Notes: a model not told the origin generated them from the sequence alone. DNA of 62,000 nt from Mesostigma viride (GCA_009746045.1 RPFO01000213.1:12038563-12100562); one strand, 5' to 3'; positions 32,501-42,489 are shown, counted from the stretch's first letter. Numbers and translations: made by a program.

Positions 32501-35500
32501 TAAGGTCCATTGGAGTGCCTTCCTACCAGAGAAACAAGTTTATTACAATAAGTGTGTGCAGGCTTTAACAGTTGAGCTTAGCCACACCCTCAAAATCATT
32601 GTACAAGTCATTGTCAAGTTAGGCCAGTTCACCATGCTGGGGCCCAGCACATGCCCCTTTGGTCCAATCTTGTCCCCCAACAGCAGCGAGGGTGGGTGGG
32701 TGGGAGCCGCAAAAAGGCCTCCCTACGTTCACCACACTACTCTAAGTACGGTGTGAAAATGGAAAACAAAGCACATGTCTCAAGGCGCCGCGCCCTCCTC
32801 AATCAAGGGCGGGCACGGTTGCCAGTAGGCACTAGTACCGGCGCACCGCCGGTCCCCTTCTCTCTAGTCCTAAGTAACAACAAGCACCTTACATGGTGTA
32901 GGTGACGTACGGTAGAGCTATGCTACAGGCAGCAGATCGGAACCCTTTGAACCCGCCGCAACATAACCATAAAATGAGCAGATAGCTCAAAAAATAGGTG
33001 CTGAAGCTAAGGTCCATTGGAGTGCCTTCCTACCAGAGAAACAGTTTATTACAATAAGTGTGTGCAGGCTTTAACAGTTGAGCCTAGCCACACCCTCCAA
33101 ATCGTTGTACAAGTCATTGTCAAGTTAGGCCAGTTCACCATGCTGGGGCCCAGCACATGCCCCCTTGGTCCAATCTTGTCCCACATCACCATCTCTGTAC
33201 ACCCAGGCCGTTTCCAGCCCTGGTAATAGGAATGCAACCACTTGGAATGCTGGGCTCTTGTTGGCATGATGATGCCCCCCCTCCCGCCCCCGTGTGGCCG
33301 CTACGGTTTCCCGGCGAACGCAGGGCGGAGCCACATGCGTTCCCCTTCTTAGAGGGGTGCATCCCAGTGCTGCCGCTTTAGGACTTATGCCACCTGGGGA
33401 CGTCTCTAGCTCACCCAACCACCAGCACCAGCCCACCGGCAAAGCCGCTGGGATTTCCCGAGGGTAGAGCCACTGCCACCGGCTCCATTAACCCCCATCG
33501 TGGTGATAATGATGGCTGCGGACCTCCTAGCGCCAAGGCTCACCATCGCCATGGTGTCACGAGCCTTGGCGCAGCCGGAGCCGAGTGGAGCTTTATCATG
33601 GTATATAATGCATTTTCTTAAAACAAAGTCCGACCGCCCTGCCGGGTTCCATACGCACCCCAAATTTTTTTTCCAGGCTTGCAAAGCACTGTAGCATTTC
33701 TAAACCAGATTTTTATAAGTGCGCATGAATTCCCACGGTCTACCGCAGCTTCCCACCTCTCCCTTATCGCCAAGGGCAGAAGGGGCCTGCTCGCCGGAGC
33801 GCCGAGAGGGTACAGGGCGCCTGCCGCCCTTCCAATGCCGACAGGACCCCCCCGACCCACAGCAGACGCTACCATTGGTGCACCCTCCTCCGCCTCTGGT
33901 TTCTTTTGACCCCCATCTTTATGAAGAACGCCCTGCTTCCCCCGTGCACGCCGCTACAGGGATAAAAAATCCCCGGCGGACACTTTACCCGAGGGCAAAT
34001 CTAGCGCTTCCTTCAGGGCTCGTCACCTCGCGCTGTCCTTTCGCAGGGCTCTCCGCCAAAACCCGCCTTCTCTAAAAACCGCCTTCCCTCTTCGTTGACT
34101 TTCGAAATTCAAGTCACTACGGGCTCCCGACTGGAGCCCGGCCGGCGCACCCCAGCGCCATGGGGGAACACCCCAGGACCAGCACAACAACCTTCCACCA
34201 ATATTTCGAAGAACAGCGAGTCACCTCTCCGTGAAACAGGGAGGTTGGCAGCGTCGACTGACACTGGGCGTAACCGCCATAGTGGCCGCAATGCGGCCCA
34301 CATAGCGGCCAGCCCACCTTTCCTCACGTGGGAAAGTTGCGAGCTGCATAAAGGCCTCCCTACGTTCACCACACTACTCTAAGTACGGTCTGAAAATGGA
34401 AAACAAAGCACATGTCTCAAGGCGCCGCGCCCCCCTCAATCAAGGGCGGGCACGGTTGCCAGTAGGCACTAGTACTGGCGCACCGCCGGTCCCCTTCTCT
34501 CTAGTCCTAAGTAACAACAAGCACCTTACATGCTGTAGGTGACGTACGGTAGAGCTACGCTACAGGCGGCAGAGCGGCCCCCCTTTGAGCCCGCCGCAAC
34601 ATAACTATAAAATGAGCAGATAGCTCAAAAAATCCAGAATCTTTTTGCATCTTGATAGAATTCATGGCAAAATCCAAGCAAAAATTCCAACTCACCATAT
34701 TAGAGATGATATACAGGACACCATTCTCCACCATCAACCTCGTACTCCCGCCATAATCGAACGATGGGTCCTTCATACCCAGATGCCTCTCGCATCTTTG
34801 GTTGTAAAGGTTCCACACCTAACGCATTAAACGTTGACAAAGCGCGCATGAAGACCAACAGGAAATAATTAGTAAAATGAGGCGAAGCCTTCACAAGATT
34901 CACATTAATTAAAAATATTCCAGATTCATATATGGCAGGGCCAAACCTTGGCATTCCCAAATCCTGCTACTAGTGTGAGCACAAAGCAAAAGCATCAGCC
35001 ACGTGCGGGAAAATTTACTTGTCTTCTTGTAGACATCCACGGGGAGTTCACAAGAAACAAACTAGAGAGCTCAAGGATGAGTTGCACAGTTGCTGCACGT
35101 TTAACATGTACATGAAGGAAAGATGGCTTGAGTTACAAGCCACATGAAAGCTTAATGTGAGGCTCAGGTACACACTGGACCTTATAATGCTACCATACCA
35201 CACAAATCCACTTTTATGCACATGACTGTTAGTCCCGGATCATTACATCTGCAGTGCCTCCAGTGCCCCCAGTTGCAAAGGCATACTCTTCAAAAAATGC
35301 ACGCCAACTTACTAACAGAATAGTAATGTCAGCATGGCAATTGTTGTCGTTGCAAATCATAGTCAAACCTTGCGCGCACTACACTTAGTATGGCAAACCA
35401 AACTATAAGACCTCTCAAAATGCCTACATTTGTAGCGGCTCGAAAACGCGGACAAGATAACGGCAGGCTCGAGCTACCATGGTCCGGATTCTCCCAATTT

Positions 35501-38500
35501 CTGGCCTGCGCTGGTTGTCTTCTTGATATGTAGCGGCTGCCTGCAAAACTAGGTAAATCGTGTTCTGTTTGCATGTGCGCAAGCATGGGACGCTGACCGT
35601 CGTAAGCAGGCCTTACACGTGCTCCCAACGCTACATATACCCTTGCCGGTTAGATTGCATCCAAGGGCTGTCAGCAGTCTTCCGCAAACCAGCGACCCTG
35701 ATGACGGTATCCACACGACTGTATATATTATGCTATTAGAGCCTAGCGATGATAACGGAGGTAGTAAAAAGACACGTTGTGCTTTCCAAACCTTCAGTGG
35801 TTACTTACCCTAAGAGTACTCTCGCGCTGTCCAGTGGTGCTGTACAGCACACCATCGGATGCTGCCAAGGACTTGATTGCACAACCATCATCATGCAGGG
35901 TAACTGTGCATCGGAAAGCAGGTCCCAGGGGCTGCATACAGAGAAGCAACAGGGCACCACATGTGGAGGAATCCAGAAGAAACCATTAGCAATATCCGGC
36001 CTTGTCAAACAAGCATCTAGGAAAATGGACAGGCAGCTCACAGACATGATCCTAGGGAGGTAAAGCCAGTATAATGGTCGCTGCATACATCTTGTATCCC
36101 TAAGAATAATGTTTCAACCCTTGCAGATATGATTGTCCTATCTAGAACCCAAGCACTCGCAGTGTCCCCCTCTCCTTTTTTCGTGACCCCTGAGGGAATT
36201 GACAGCGCTCTTCAAACACTTAATAGAATGAAATTGTTCTGATAAATTTGCTGCTGAAACCTATCTAACGTATCTTAAGAACTGCATGGTTATATGCCCC
36301 CCCTCCTAACTAGATGGAGGGTCGGTGCAGACAACCACCAAGCATTCTACATGGGAGAAATGAGGGTTAACAGTTTCAATAAGTCTGCTCATCAAATGCA
36401 GTTAGCATCTGGCTGGTTGCAAATGATGTGTTCACTGTGCACAGCCGCCCGGTTATTTATCTTCATGTCATGAGGAATGTGCATGGGCGTGCTGATGTTT
36501 AAAAAGGCACGTGCATATATTCCATGACTAACTTTAACTTCACAAAAAGGAAGACGCATAATCTATGGCCAGAACTCCCCACGGTCAGATGCGTAGGAAA
36601 CCAATACGGGGCCTCGGCAGCACTCCTTTCCTTGACTGTTGCAACGGCAGTGATGAAGGCGTGTCATCTGCACATTAACAAGTCTACTGAACCCGGCAGA
36701 AAAGAAGCCTGCATGCGGCGACTGTTTTTGTGTTTGTAACTATGCTTCTCAGGGGGTGCAAGTTTGGCATGCACGTCACACTGGCATGTCTGTAAATGTA
36801 AGTTTGGGAAGGGGGCGGAGGGCCACCAGGGAACTTAGGGGATGGGCGGGCAATGCCTTCAATTCATATTGAAAATGAAGGCTGACAATTTAGTAGGTTC
36901 CTGGTCTGCGCTTCGGGCTAAGCCCCGTATGTAGCTATCGTGCCTTTTTGCAGTTAGTAGAACAACTGACAACATGTCCCCGCAGGCTGAACGCCTGGTG
37001 CCGATAACAGATGCTCTACATTTACTGACAAGACTGGGAGCTCGGGACTCAAGGCACATTTGCTCCGCGCTTCATGTGCTCTCATATCAGCAGCTGAAGC
37101 ATGAAATGAGTTCTCCACTACAGGATGAGGCAGGGCGTTCCCTTGGCCAGGTTTCTGGTGAGTGGCAGCTGAAAAGCATGACGCTCATGGAGCTTCGGCC
37201 TGCAGGGAAGCTGGCAGGTTCACGTCCAAAAAACCCTAGCACATATATTTGGATGCCGCGCGAGAACTGGGATGCCCCTAATATAAACACACTTTCCATT
37301 CCCTTGCATGCTGTCAAGCAAAATGCAGAAAGGGAACCAAGGCAAAGGAGAAGTGCTCCATGGCTGAAGTACCACTGTTACTACAAGCACCAACCTATGA
37401 CAGGAAGATATCCTGTGCAACAGGATGTTATGAGTTTTTATAGAACACACCATGCTTCTTAGGGCCGACTCACACGAGTCACGATCCGTGGTTTGTGAGC
37501 ACCCTTGTCATACATGGCAGGAATCTTCTCACGGCGTCGGAGGATAGTGCCGGAAAATGGCCATGGTTCGCGACACCACTTTGTGGTTCGAGGAAAATCG
37601 TGTCGCAAACCATGTTCGCGAGCAAAAGTCCACGTGTGCGTTAATCAAACCTGGCAAGTGCAAAAGAGACCTGAAAGTACGGAAATTGAGGATACCAATT
37701 CAGTCGGCGTACGAGCAGTACGGCATTGTGCTGAAGAAACTTTGATAGCTTCAATCCAGCGAAGCCGGTCTAGTCGACTAGAATATACTATCTTCAGGTA
37801 AAGACCAAGAAAAACTGGATACCACCGAATATTTAGAGTACGATATCATAGATATCCCGCTGTATGTGTCACTCCAAGGACAGGTGGTGGCAACAACAGA
37901 GGAGTTTGAGGAGGGGTGCGGAAAGTTTGGAAAGTGCGGAAACGTGCATGGACTTCGATTTAATCTTTATCTATCTGAACAAGCCAAACGCCCGCGACCC
38001 ACCGTGTGAATGTGACCCAGTTTGTCAACCCATTCCCCGCCTGCCTTTTCCGAGTGGCGGAAAATTTGATGCCACACGGCAAAGCGATCCGCGAACCATG
38101 ACCGTACAAACCACGGATCGTGACCGGTGTGAGTCAGCCCTTAGACCATACCTGTGCCTTGAGCCTCTCCAGCTCTGCGCCTTGCTCCGTGATCTTGCTC
38201 TTGGCCTGCTGCAACTCGAGGGACAGGGAGGCCACGTGCCTCACCAGGGATGTCATGTGTTCCACCTGGGAGGTATCCAGGTGCTCCTTCATGGCGCCCC
38301 GGGCCATCTACGCAGCATGCAACGTAGAACCAGGCACGTGCCGAACCAAATAATGGAACAGGTGCATAGGGGCACGTGTCAGGATGCGATCCATAGTGAA
38401 GGCTTATCTTTCAACGACAGCAGCAGAAAGCCGACAGGATTGCTGTAAGGGATGAAGGCATTTCCAATGGGTCAGCCAGGATGCCGACTTCACCACGTAC

Positions 38501-38579
38501 TTACTGCCTCCGAGGTCATCAGCTTTTGTACTTATCCTGCGAATGTACAGAGGCACCCTCATGCCCGCCCACCCACCCG

Positions 38580-38667
<88 letters not shown>

Positions 38668-40733
38668 CCCAACTGCCCAGCAGCCCCTGACTTAGTAACT
38701 GCCCTCCCCCACATCCCCTCAATTTAACACCCGGCCACCCACCTTACCACACAAATCCAACCAGTGACCCACATTGAGCTCAAGCAATGCCTGTCGTCTG
38801 CAGTTGGGCCATGGTGTATCGGCTGGCCAAGCAAAACAAAAACAGGCTTGCATTTCGAGCGATCGTGGAATTCGATCGTGCGGGACCAGCGTCCCGGCAA
38901 AACCACTACCCAACACAGTCCAAGCATTGCTGAGTAGATTTCCCCAAACAGGGGTGTGGTCTTGGCCTTCCTACTGCACATCTCGAAACTAATCTACCAC
39001 CCCACGAGCATGGTTCAAGCCACTGATGCTTGATTACTCGAGCGCATTTCGACAGACTAACCCATGGTAACAATCTGGCTCCAGCTTCCATCAAAATATG
39101 CACGATTGTTATCGCAGTCCTGACTACTAACATCAAGTAAAAATCATCAAGTAACGCCCAGGCCTTTGGGAAACAAGTGATGACCTGCATTTTGGCGTAT
39201 ACCCAAACGGGAGGAGCCTCAGGATATCTATCTGGGAAGAGCAGAGCCAACCAGTAAGCAGCCAGACTAAGGTAGTAGTAGAGAGATGCAATGACCCGGA
39301 CTACAGTAGGATACATACTTAACGGTTAATATCCGTTTGTAGGATGTTTTCACGCCTGGTCTTAGGGTCTTTCGCACAGCCAATTCCAAACTGAACCTCA
39401 CTCTGGACATCATGCTGAGCTCCTTCTAAAGACAGGACCATGCAGAAAGGAAGTAACGGGCATGATGACAGATGAACGGATGGAGGACACATGCACGTGC
39501 GCGCTAAGAGACAGGTGGCGCATGCGTATGTGAGATGAGAGAGGAGGCCTAGAAGGCAGGTGAATAGGGGGGGGGGGGTGTGGCAGAGAAAGATAGGAGG
39601 GTGAAGGGCGATGCATAAAGGAGGTACGGAGGAGATAGGGAGGGACTGCATGCAAGGGAGAAAAAAGAAATTCAATTGAGTGCAGCCAAGGTCGGACAAG
39701 ACAGCTTTCCTCCCTGCCTCGCACATCCCAGCTATAAGCCAGTCTCACAGCCCGCAAAAGGCTTGCAGGGAAGGAAATCGTTCCTGCACCTACCTGCCTC
39801 TGGCACCCTGGAAACTCGCAGGTCACGATGGCCCGGCTGCACTCGGTGTCAATGTGGGCGGCCATGGCGTCCCGTCGCACTGTCTGCCCGCAGCCTCCGT
39901 TGTGCTGGCAGTGCACCTCCACGCCTGGGCACTCCTGTTGCAGGTGCATCTGTGCCAACGAAGATAGACGGATTTCATCAGCAGAGACGCCAACACCAAA
40001 TCCAGGAAAAGCCAAGGTACAGCAGAAGCACGGAAATGATATTAGTCCATTTAAGACACTCGTGTCTAGTGTCTAGTGTCTAGTGTCAAGTGTCTAGTGT
40101 CTAATGTATATCCGTTCCTGTTGCACTGAACAGAGAAACCAACATGTTAGGGAACTGAGTCTCAGAAAGCTGGCAGATACGATCTACCCATATTAGAATC
40201 CTTACGAGAAAGAAAAATAGATAGACTGTGTGCACAAGAAACCCAGCTGCAGTCAAGTTCACCTGCTCGTTTTGATGCTTTATCTTGGCATCGCACCGCC
40301 TGCATGAGACAATGCGGTGCGGGCACGCCTGCAGATGCTTTGCCAGGTCTTCGCGAAGTACGGTCGCCACGCAGCCACTGTTGCTGCAAATCTCGATGCC
40401 CTTTCCACAGGAGGACAGGTGACCTGGCAGCACACCCAGGTTGATGACTGCTGTACAGCCGCGTGTTGCATTGTCACATGTCACCTCGAACGCATCCAGC
40501 TGGCTCCTCACTGCCCGGTGACCTGGCTTTATTGTGCAGTCCGCGAGGGGCTGCCTGCAGGTCGGACACGTCTTCTCCTTTGATTGCTGGAACCACCCAT
40601 CCAGGCATTCCCGACACGCGAGGTGCTCGCAGGGTCCTTCCACGGGATCTAGCAGCACGCCGGTGCAGATGGTGCACAGCAGTTCTTCAGGGATGGGGTG
40701 AGGTTTGACGACGCGGGCAGGATCGAGAGCCAT
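23379..40733 (-). CDS. TRAF7-like protein: RING, TRAF-type zinc fingers, coiled coil, WD40 propeller (spliced)
   Basis: Ten exons assigned by GT/AG borders and domain continuity: 40733-40263, 39949-39794, 38307-38152, 35931-35809, 34818-34696, 28806-28675, 27596-27345, 25841-25704, 25193-25080, 23501-23379. Every exon is a multiple of three and all introns are in phase 0; the sum is 1788 bp (596 codons) plus an uncertain short last exon. Order: a C3HC4-type RING (CTICTGVLLDP, CEHLACRECL, CPTCRQPL), TRAF-type fingers over exons 1-2, a coiled coil in exon 3, then WD blades. The known TRAF7 architecture is the same, and the last blade (TALHVHDGMLFSGSEDGQIK) resembles its final repeat. Likely an E3 ubiquitin ligase or scaffold, by family. 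Introns are TE-rich, and intron 5 holds a PAT array plus a partial exon copy. Start: first Met before the RING. Confidence 0.8.
23739..24410. repeat. Intronic tandem repeat, ~160-170 bp x 4
   Basis: Four copies start near 23739, 23908, 24069 and 24238, each beginning GGGATCAGGGTACATGCACC and containing CTTGGCCATCTTGTATGAAG. Copies differ by small indels. Located in the region after exon 9 of the minus gene. Confidence 0.9.
24411..25079. other. Intron 9 remainder, nothing recognised
   Basis: No conserved coding pattern, RNA gene or transposon end seen. Confidence 0.4.
25080..25193 (-). CDS. TRAF7-like gene exon 9: WD40 blade
   Basis: 114 bp: AWSTVDYTHIADIRAPRCHL, TAAGGGFLFAATSTCNIK, donor GTGACA, acceptor CAG. 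Confidence 0.75.
25704..25841 (-). CDS. TRAF7-like gene exon 8: WD40 blade
   Basis: 138 bp: VWDMTTKKLVIKPTTNG, EGIEVKHLALGNGVLYGIDP, ERHTIR, acceptor CAG and donor GTAAGT. Confidence 0.8.
25842..27344. other. Intron 7 of the TRAF7-like gene
   Basis: About 1.5 kb with only short shadow frames and no repeat family identified. Confidence 0.4.
27345..27596 (-). CDS. TRAF7-like gene exon 7: about two blade lengths
   Basis: 252 bp, 84 codons: DSSVVARFTKFPAFLNYDTN, a middle with ALNFVWSQQYELPSNGD, and GVLLASDGAKLYDDRFQ before donor GTATTC. The end fits the blade pattern; the first half is more diverged. Confidence 0.6.
27597..28674. other. Intron 6 of the TRAF7-like gene
   Basis: AT-rich, no recognisable gene or transposon terminus. 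Confidence 0.4.
28675..28806 (-). CDS. TRAF7-like gene exon 6: WD40 blade
   Basis: 132 bp: GIITWNPPDYQFKLVWESSK, then VVISQGKIYGTFRENNLSCL, donor GTAAGT. An alternative acceptor (CAG before FKLVW) would shorten it by eight codons. Confidence 0.65.
28807..30469. other. Intron 5 (distal part) of the TRAF7-like gene
   Basis: No assured features except the copied intron segment at 30400-30469, which matches intron sequence at 34627-34695. Confidence 0.4.
30470..30499 (-). pseudogene. Truncated duplicate of WD40 exon 5
   Basis: The minus strand reads VGVLHGISRE followed by donor GTGAGTTGGAATTTT, against NGVLYIISNM and GTGAGTTGGAATTTT at exon 5. The intron similarity continues for about 60 bp. 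The 5' half of the exon and its acceptor are missing because the PAT array begins here, so this copy cannot be spliced as an internal exon. Confidence 0.65.
31459..31845. repeat. 80-bp minisatellite inside PAT-like unit 1, ~5 copies
   Basis: Copies begin at about 31459, 31539, 31618, 31698 and 31779, each containing GACCCCATTCTGTCTGAAAA and TTTCGTTGGTGCACCCTCCG. Unit 3 and the copy at the window end hold a single copy, so the expansion is private to unit 1. The long frames here follow from the repeat. Confidence 0.85.
32690..32704 (+). other. Perfect G-quadruplex motif in the non-autonomous PAT-like B-A junction
   Basis: GGGTGGGTGGGTGGG between block B and block A of unit 2, followed by AGCCGCAAAAA. 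The autonomous element has the same 15-mer followed by AGGCAAAAA at 1635. Confidence 0.8.
34696..34818 (-). CDS. TRAF7-like gene exon 5: WD40 blade
   Basis: 123 bp: VWNLYNQRCERHLGMKD, then MVENGVLYIISNM, donor GTGAGT. The 3' half and following intron are duplicated at 30500-30400. Confidence 0.75.
34819..35808. other. Intron 4 of the TRAF7-like gene with a dispersed repeat
   Basis: Contains the ~95-bp dispersed repeat (35438-35530) shared with 6919-7015. Otherwise unremarkable. Confidence 0.45.
35809..35931 (-). CDS. TRAF7-like gene exon 4: WD40 blade
   Basis: 123 bp: PLGPAFRCTVTLHDDGCAIK, then SLAASDGVLYSTTGQRESTL, donor GTAAGT. Same pattern as the paralog blade at 60156-60281. Confidence 0.75.
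35932..36973. other. Intron 3 (distal part) of the TRAF7-like gene
   Basis: No gene, transposon end or RNA seen. Confidence 0.4.
36974..37462 (+). CDS. Unknown 162-aa ORF, antisense inside intron 3
   Basis: Open from ATG 36974 (MSPQAERLVPITDALHLLTR) to TAG at 37460-37462, with natural composition: KNPSTYIWMPRENWDAPNIN, then SAPWLKYHCYYKHQPMTGRY. I do not recognise a family. The stop is formed at the border with the MITE. It might be an exon of an old transposon. It lies antisense to the host gene. Confidence 0.3.
   Translation: MSPQAERLVPITDALHLLTRLGARDSRHICSALHVLSYQQLKHEMSSPLQDEAGRSLGQVSGEWQLKSMTLMELRPAGKLAGSRPKNPSTYIWMPRENWDAPNINTLSIPLHAVKQNAEREPRQRRSAPWLKYHCYYKHQPMTGRYPVQQDVMSFYRTHHAS
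37462..38140. mobile_element. PIF/Harbinger-type MITE, 679 bp, TTA target duplication
   Basis: Flanked by TTA at 37459-37461 and 38141-38143. Termini GGGCCGACTCACACGAGTCA and the inverted GGGCTGACTCACACCGGTCA continue as CGATCCGTGGTTTGT on both sides, a terminal inverted repeat of about 35 bp. The 3-bp TTA duplication fits the PIF/Harbinger superfamily. It encodes no transposase. Confidence 0.8.
38152..38307 (-). CDS. TRAF7-like gene exon 3: coiled coil
   Basis: 156 bp: MARGAMKEHLD, then a heptad-like stretch with LSLELQQAKSKITEQGAELE and RLKAQ, donor GTATGG. Aligns with paralog exon 3 (138 bp), with six extra residues. A Harbinger-type MITE sits only about 11 nt downstream of the exon end. 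Confidence 0.8.
38578..38670. repeat. (CTGC)n tetranucleotide microsatellite
   Basis: About 22-23 uninterrupted CTGC/TGCC units, transcribed from the minus-strand gene as GCAG/CAGG repeats in intron 2. Confidence 0.95.
38671..39793. other. Intron 2 remainder of the TRAF7-like gene
   Basis: A G-run at 39568-39578 and low-complexity purine-rich sequence at 39480-39670; no gene seen. Confidence 0.4.
39794..39949 (-). CDS. TRAF7-like gene exon 2: TRAF-type fingers
   Basis: 156 bp in phase 0: MHLQQECPGVEVHCQHNGGC, DTECSRAIVTCEFPGC, QRQ, donor GTAGGT. Cys/His spacing follows the TRAF-type finger. Same length as paralog exon 2. Confidence 0.85.
40062..40112. repeat. 7-bp tandem repeat (GTGTCTA)n in intron 1
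   Basis: Six to seven units of GTGTCTA with one GTGTCAA variant. Confidence 0.9.
40263..40733 (-). CDS. TRAF7-like gene exon 1: RING and first TRAF-type fingers
   Basis: 471 bp, 157 codons, from MALDPARVVKPHPIPEELLC to IKHQNEQ, then donor GTGAAC. RING ligands are visible as C-x2-C, C-x-H-x2-C-x2-C and C-x2-C. Fingers follow with CDNATRGC, HLSSCGKG, CSNSGC, HLQACPHRIVSCRRC. The plus-strand paralog exon 1 has exactly the same length. Confidence 0.9.
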
Positions 40734-42461
40734 GGTGGCACACGGTGGTTGACACCCACGTTTGCTCTATTGACCGCCGCCGTTCGGTACGACTAGTACG
40801 TGCAAGCAGCCGACAATGACGGCCGTCAATTCGATCGAGAAAAACGCGACATTGGCGCAATCCACACCGGATCAGCGAGCAGGCTGTGGAAGTGCCGGCA
40901 TTGCGGGCATTGATGGTTTACTACTGCAGTAAAGATTGCTAGAACATCTTGGTACAAATGGAACGAGGGACGCCGGAGTCAGTGATTCGTGTAAGAAGTC
41001 TAAGCAGTTCTAGACGATTGCTGCTATAATTGGGAGTCTCTAATGTCCAGCTTTAAAATATATCTCTGATCTAGACATCGGCCACTGCGGATTTGCGGCT
41101 CATACAGTGCTGCTCATGCAAGAGCAGCTCATGCTATCGGATATCGATGTCCCTCGCGCCAGCAAAACCTTATCCCATACTACGGCGCGTATTTTTAACG
41201 CCGTGAATATTATGCATCCTCTCCAGCGGCCATGTCAACGTAAGACTCTCGGTTTGGGGTGTTCCTTGTCAAGGAACAATGCCAGTCTCGGTTCCTGTCG
41301 GAATCCTGCTACTCTGCTGGAACTACGAAAAAGTTTGGGAACATTATGAGTGGCACTAGGGTGGCACAAGCCTCAGCCCTCAAAGCGGTACACTGGACGC
41401 GGTACTTTGGATGCAACGCCCGATCCATGAATACCGACCGGTAAGGCAAAATCCATTTCTTAATGCGCGCGTACGTGGTCTTGGTAGGGATGGCAAAATC
41501 GATAGATGTATTCATACAAAAATTTTATACGTATGTGAGGGCTAAATACAGTAAATTACAGTATATGATACAAGTTTTGCGGGCTTCGCCCGCGACATTA
41601 GAGCTTGTACTTTTTGTGGCCGGTCCCCGGCCAGGGAGCCCCGGCTAGGGAGATGTGAGTCACCACGTACCTCCGTCGAGTGCCAAGTGGCGCTAGTCCC
41701 GCCAAGGAGCGCGCGCTAGCTTTAGAGTTTCGACCACAAGATTCATGGAGTTTGGCAAAAGGGTGAAGGAAAAGAATCCGTAACGAAATGGGGGGGTTCT
41801 ATGAAGGCTCGAACCCGGCACGTCTCGAGCAGTCATGTGACGAGCTGTGCCTTGGCGCCTGAAGTCTACGTAAGCAGCTTATTGCGAAGTTTTACAATAT
41901 GTACATTCCTACAAAGGGACAAACTGCGCAACCGCGCAGTGGACGGAGCTCGCGAACTACTTGCGGAGTTCAAGCTCCAGATTGACTGCTACCCCTGCAC
42001 GGGAGCGCGATGCGCGCGGGGATGAGTGACCTCGCCAACCCCGCAGACAGCAGGGAAAAATCGCTTACAGGCGGTGGAGCAGAGGAAAATCCACGTGTGA
42101 GCTTCCTGCGCGTTTGTAACTGGTTCCTCAGGATAAAGTTTGGTCCAACAGCCCAAAAGTTTGCGACGGTTATATCTGGAGCTCGCGAACACAGGAAATC
42201 GCAGAGTTTTCTAGTAGGAGCCATCTGGGCATACGGACCTCTGCCAAATGGCTCATCTGGATGTAACGCCCGAAAACCCTGATAATATGGACGCCGTGGT
42301 TTGACCTTTTCGTGATTGGTCGCAACGAAATTTCGCGCAGCTGATTCGTCAAGCGGACTCTAAGTCGCGCCGCTGAGTGGCTGGAGCCGAAAGCCGTTCG
42401 AAAGAGTGTTAGCTAAAATTGTGCCAAGGCTGCGTTTTACAAGCTTTAGTATATATGTTGA
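40734..42461. other. Upstream flank of the TRAF7-like gene; no gene, one strong palindrome
   Basis: No reliable coding frame. 41579-41596 contains GCGGGCTTCGCCCGC, a near-perfect hairpin, close to CCGGTCCCCGGCCAGGGAGC (41620). I see no TATA box or other assured promoter signal before the exon 1 ATG at 40733. Confidence 0.4.
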
Positions 42462-42465
42462 CTAG

Positions 42466-42488
42466 TGGGGGGGCCAAGGCCCCCCACT
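42466..42488. other. Helitron 3' terminal hairpin (copy 1)
   Basis: A run of G, then CCAAGG, then a run of C forms an 8-10 bp stem with an AA loop, next to the terminal CTAG. Identical in copy 2 at 46488-46510. Confidence 0.75.
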
Positions 42489-42489
42489 T

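Larger units (their letters stand above)
30500..34632 (-). mobile_element. Tandem array of three non-autonomous PAT-like (TOC1-like) units
   Basis: Units 30500-32489, 32490-32996 and 32997-34632 each start GGTGCTGAAGCTAAGGTCCA (block B, about 185 bp) and end GAGCAGATAGCTCAA plus A's (block A, about 285 bp). Units 1 and 3 have an internal region of 1.2-1.5 kb; unit 2 is B directly followed by A. In plus order this is B-int-A, B-A, B-int-A. The last two units together equal one split-direct-repeat element (B2-A2-B1-int-A1), the layout of the 1426-6434 element, with which it also shares TTTATTACAATAAGTGTG and the G-quadruplex linker. No RT or recombinase is encoded. It lies in sense orientation in intron 5 of the TRAF7-like gene. 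Confidence 0.7.

Noticed and set aside
38452-38727. Frames over the CTGC repeat encoding poly-(Leu-Pro-Ala-Cys)
   Set aside because: Microsatellite translation, inside an intron.
41579-41596. GC hairpin considered as a bacterial-type terminator
   Set aside because: No T-run follows and the DNA is eukaryotic.
41800-41870. GGCTCGAACCCGG considered as a tRNA T-arm
   Set aside because: The flanking arms do not pair into an acceptor or T stem.
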